DNA from: Dama dama
Lineage: Eukaryota; Chordata; Mammalia; Artiodactyla; Cervidae
DNA length: 64,000 nt
NCBI RefSeq assembly: GCF_033118175.1
Contig: NC_083696.1
Span: 38,673,001-38,737,000, forward strand
Direction of reading: 5' to 3'
The notes below the pieces were generated by a model. The model saw nothing but the letters and a program-made list of their open reading frames with translations, searched no databases and was not told the DNA's origin. Positions 61,438 to 64,000 of this stretch are shown here, in pieces (position 1 is the first letter of the stretch; every line of letters begins with the position of its first letter). A program made the position numbers and the translations under genes.

Positions 61438-61738
61438 GTTTGGTCTGCTTTAACAAAATTTCGAAGACTTGAGTGGCTTGCAAACAACAGAAATTTATTT
61501 CTCACAGCTCTGGAGGCTGGAAAGTCCAAGGTCAAGGCCTCCTGATTCTGTGTCTGGTGAAAGCCCATATCCTGGTTCATAGATGACTGTCTTCTCAATG
61601 CTCTCATGTGGTGGAAGGAGCAAGGGAACTCTCTGGGGTCTCTTTAACAAGGGCACTAATCCCATTCATGAGGGCCCCACTCTCATGATCTCATCATCTC
61701 ATACTGGCCCCACATCCAAAGGAACACAAACTTCACAA
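61438..61738 (-). mobile_element. MLT1-like LTR
   Basis: Inverted: TGTCTTAGTTTGGTCTGCTT, AACAACAGAAATTTATTTCT, CTGGAGGCTGGAAAGTCCAA, GGCACTAATCCCATTCATGA. Confidence 0.75.
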
Positions 61739-61841
61739 ACATATTATATATGTGTATGTTAATATATATAATATGTATATTATATAATATCTATACTATA
61801 TATTAATAAATTAGTATATTTTATACATTAATAATATAGTG
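61739..61841. repeat. AT-rich low-complexity tract
   Basis: Mixed ATAT/TATTA repeats at the 3' side of the LTR. Confidence 0.85.
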
Positions 61842-62446
61842 GACCCACAACACACGATTTTACTGTCTGTTGACTCAATGTGTTTGCAAAAGCTCTACAC
61901 TTCTAAGGGCAGAGGAGCTCTCGAAGTAGATGAGTTTTGTGTTGACTGGATAAAATAATTCACTTAAAAATAGCTCCTCTTTTCCTTTGGGCCAATTATA
62001 TAAACCACTAAGAAAAAATAACTTGCTCCAAACTGGAACGACCAACCTATTTATTGTGGAAATGAATATCCCAGTGTTTTAATACTGTCTCTGCAATGAC
62101 TGGCAATAGAAGGCGGTGCTAGAAATAACACTTTCCTTTTCCATTGACTATTAAAGTTACCAGGAGAAAGTGGCTGCCACATTTTTGTACACTGCAAGCT
62201 GTTGTGGTGGAAAGAATCACCACTTATGTTGTATCTGGATGTCTTACTCTTCTCATGATGCAAAGAGTGCCATTGCATCATTTTTATTTAATGTGAAGAG
62301 ATTTGTAAGCATATTAAATGAAAGATGCATGGCATAGATCTATTTTCTTTCTTTCAAGCTGGAAAGAAAAAAAGGGAATGCAGTAAATCCTCCTTATAAA
62401 TTGAGATGGCCATGATGGATGGGTTTGAGGGGCAATGTAATAGTAC
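61842..62446. other. No gene seen
   Basis: Unique-looking sequence. Confidence 0.4.
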
Positions 62447-62472
62447 AGAGGGTTAAGAATATGTGCTCTGGA

Positions 62473-62916
62473 TGTAGAGAATGGCATTGTGGACACTGTG
62501 GGGGGAAGGATAGGGTGGAACAAATTGAGAAAGTAGCACTGATGTATATATCCTACCGTGTGTCAATCAGATGGCTATTTAGAAGCTGCTGCATCGCACA
62601 TAGAGCTCAGGTCAGTGCTCCCTGATGGCCTAGAGGCGTGGGATGAGGTGGGGGGGTGGGAAGGAGGCTCAAGAAGGAGGATATGTGGACTTCCCTGGTG
62701 ATCCTGCGGTTAAGACACTGTGCTTCCAATGCAAGAGGCACCGATTGGATCCCTAGTCAGGAAACTAAGATCCCACATGCTACACAGTGTGGTCAAATTT
62801 TTTTTTTTTTTTAAGAGGGAGGCTATATATACACACACACTTACAGCTGATTCACTGTTGTGCTATGGCAGAAACTGCCACCATGTTGTAAAGCAATTAT
62901 CCACCCAAAATAAAGA
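62473..62916 (+). mobile_element. Ruminant L1 3' end inside MIR
   Basis: TSD of 18 bp, AAGAATATGTGCTCTGGA (62455-62472) / AAGAATATATGCTCTGGA (62917-62934), one mismatch. It is itself split by the CHR at 62690-62815. Confidence 0.9.
62690..62815 (+). mobile_element. CHR-2-type SINE inside L1
   Basis: GACTTCCCTGGTGATCCTGC head and T-rich tail region TTTTTTTTTTTTTTAA. Confidence 0.87.
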
Positions 62917-63040
62917 AAGAATATATGCTCTGGAGCTGGACTATGTGGGTTTTCTCTTTTAGCTGTGTAACCTAAAGAAAGCTTAAAAAGAAAATCTGTG
63001 CTTCAGTTTCCTCATGTTTGAAGATTGAGAGCTAATCAGC

Positions 63041-63345
63041 TTTAGGACTTCTTACAAGCCTTAAAACAAAATAGTATCTCTAAGGGAATTTACTGGAAAA
63101 GTAGAAATCCTGTTTTCAGTGGCTTGATGTCTCTGCAGCCAGGGACTGACTATAGGCAGAGAAAAGATACCTTAATTTCCTAATAAATTGGAAGTTTGTG
63201 CCTAGTTTTGAATAGAGCCTCTCCCTGTCACTGAACATAATTGGAAACATGAATTTCAAATTGCTTTCTCTTTAAATAGCAGTGTGATAATTGACAACAG
63301 AATTAGTGAATTCTTCAAGGTAAGATCATTGTATACCCAAGTCAT
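63041..63345. other. No gene seen
   Basis: Unique-looking sequence. Confidence 0.4.
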
Positions 63346-63346
63346 G

Positions 63347-63554
63347 GGTGTGTGTGCTCAATCATGTCTGACTCTTTGCAACCCCGTGGACTGTAGCTCA
63401 CCAGGCTCCTCTGTCCATGGAATTTTCCAGGCAAGAGTACTGGAGTAGGTTGCCATTTCCTACTTCAGGGGATCTTTCTGATCCAGGGATCGAATCCACA
63501 TCTCTTATGTCTCCTGCATTGCTTTCTTTACCCTTGAAGCACCAGGGAAGCCCC
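63347..63554 (-). mobile_element. Bov-tA SINE
   Basis: Inverted: GTGTGTGCTCAATCATGTCT to TTGAAGCACCAGGGAAGCCCC. Confidence 0.9.
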
Positions 63555-64000
63555 TTACCCGAGCCATAGTCCACAGTAAAATATTCATTAAATTTAGGAA
63601 TCAACCGAGCAATTTGATATTTAGAAATGTCTTCTTGGCTTATCAAGGGTATGCTGTTCTGTTATTTTTAAAGGGGGCAAAACAATGGTCTGTCTTTTGG
63701 AATACTTAGAAATGTTATTAAATTTTTTCCTTATCAGGAAAGAAAAGGAGATGATTAAAAATAAAATTACGAGCTGAAGGAATGTGTCTAGTGCTGACCT
63801 TTGGGTGGGTGGATGGGTGTTTGTTGATTGATCCTGTCATTTTTAGACAGCATATGTTACACAAGGGGTTTCTAAACTCACGAGGTGGCACCGTTATGAG
63901 AGTTTTAAGTGTAGACAGATGAAGATTTTTATAGCAGTGGCTATATATTTAGTAGGTATTTTAAAATTCAAGTAGCCTCTTCTATAGTGAATGCTGTGTT
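63555..64000. other. No gene seen
   Basis: Unique sequence to the window end. Confidence 0.4.

Larger units (their letters stand above)
62447..63040 (+). mobile_element. MIR SINE split by nested L1 and CHR
   Basis: GAGGGTTAAGAATATGTGCT before and GAGCTGGACTATGTGGGTTT ... TGTGCTTCAGTTTCCTCATG after the L1. Confidence 0.65.

Noticed and set aside
42555..64000. NEFM downstream of NEFL
   Set aside because: No neurofilament-medium coding sequence (rod or KSP-type tail) is seen on either strand; in humans it lies roughly 30 kb beyond the NEFL 3' end, past this window.

Overview
This is a stretch of mammalian nuclear genome from a ruminant, most likely a bovid (cattle, sheep or goat; the sequence alone does not settle which). 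The evidence is the repeat content. It contains many copies of the tRNA-headed Bov-tA and Bov-A2 SINEs, a near full-length BovB (RTE) LINE, artiodactyl CHR SINEs and ruminant-type L1 3' ends, alongside old mammalian MIR, L2, L1M and MaLR-type LTR copies. In the entries, '+' or '-' on a repeat is its orientation relative to its own consensus as I remember it. All repeat names are from pattern recognition, not a database search.

There is one convincing protein-coding gene: NEFL, the neurofilament light chain, on the + strand with four coding exons (36175-37221, 38256-38380, 38758-39113, 39754-39896). Splice sites and phases agree and give 556 residues. It has a TATA-box promoter near 36047 inside a CpG-rich block that covers exon 1. 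Its long 3' region is free of recognisable repeats and has polyadenylation signals at 40200, 40298, 40309 and 41678, which fits short and long mRNA forms.

Layout: 1-24200 is gene-free and built from nested repeats. It includes a 5S rRNA-derived pseudogene (about 1099-1172), an intact solo LTR inside a SINE (8106-8500), and an old L1 that has been invaded by other elements (15560-17340), the largest being BovB (17366-20616). 24200-33400 has fewer repeats. 33425-36000 is the low-repeat NEFL upstream region, with a 50-bp alternating purine/pyrimidine tract and a Bov-A2 SINE close to the promoter. 36047-41700 is NEFL. 41770-64000 is gene-free again, with L2, MIR, MLT1-type and Bov elements, a GC-rich block (46980-48400), and an unexplained pair of inverted 124-bp arms (53849-54812). 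The other long reading frames are repeat-derived or antisense shadows of NEFL exon 1.

I found no undescribed protein system. The most unusual items are structural: the inverted repeat at 53849-54812, the template-switch-like cluster at 48532-48637, the 29-bp micro-SINE insertion at 23411, the Z-DNA-prone tract and SINE upstream of NEFL, and the Glu-Ala expansion in the NEFL tail.
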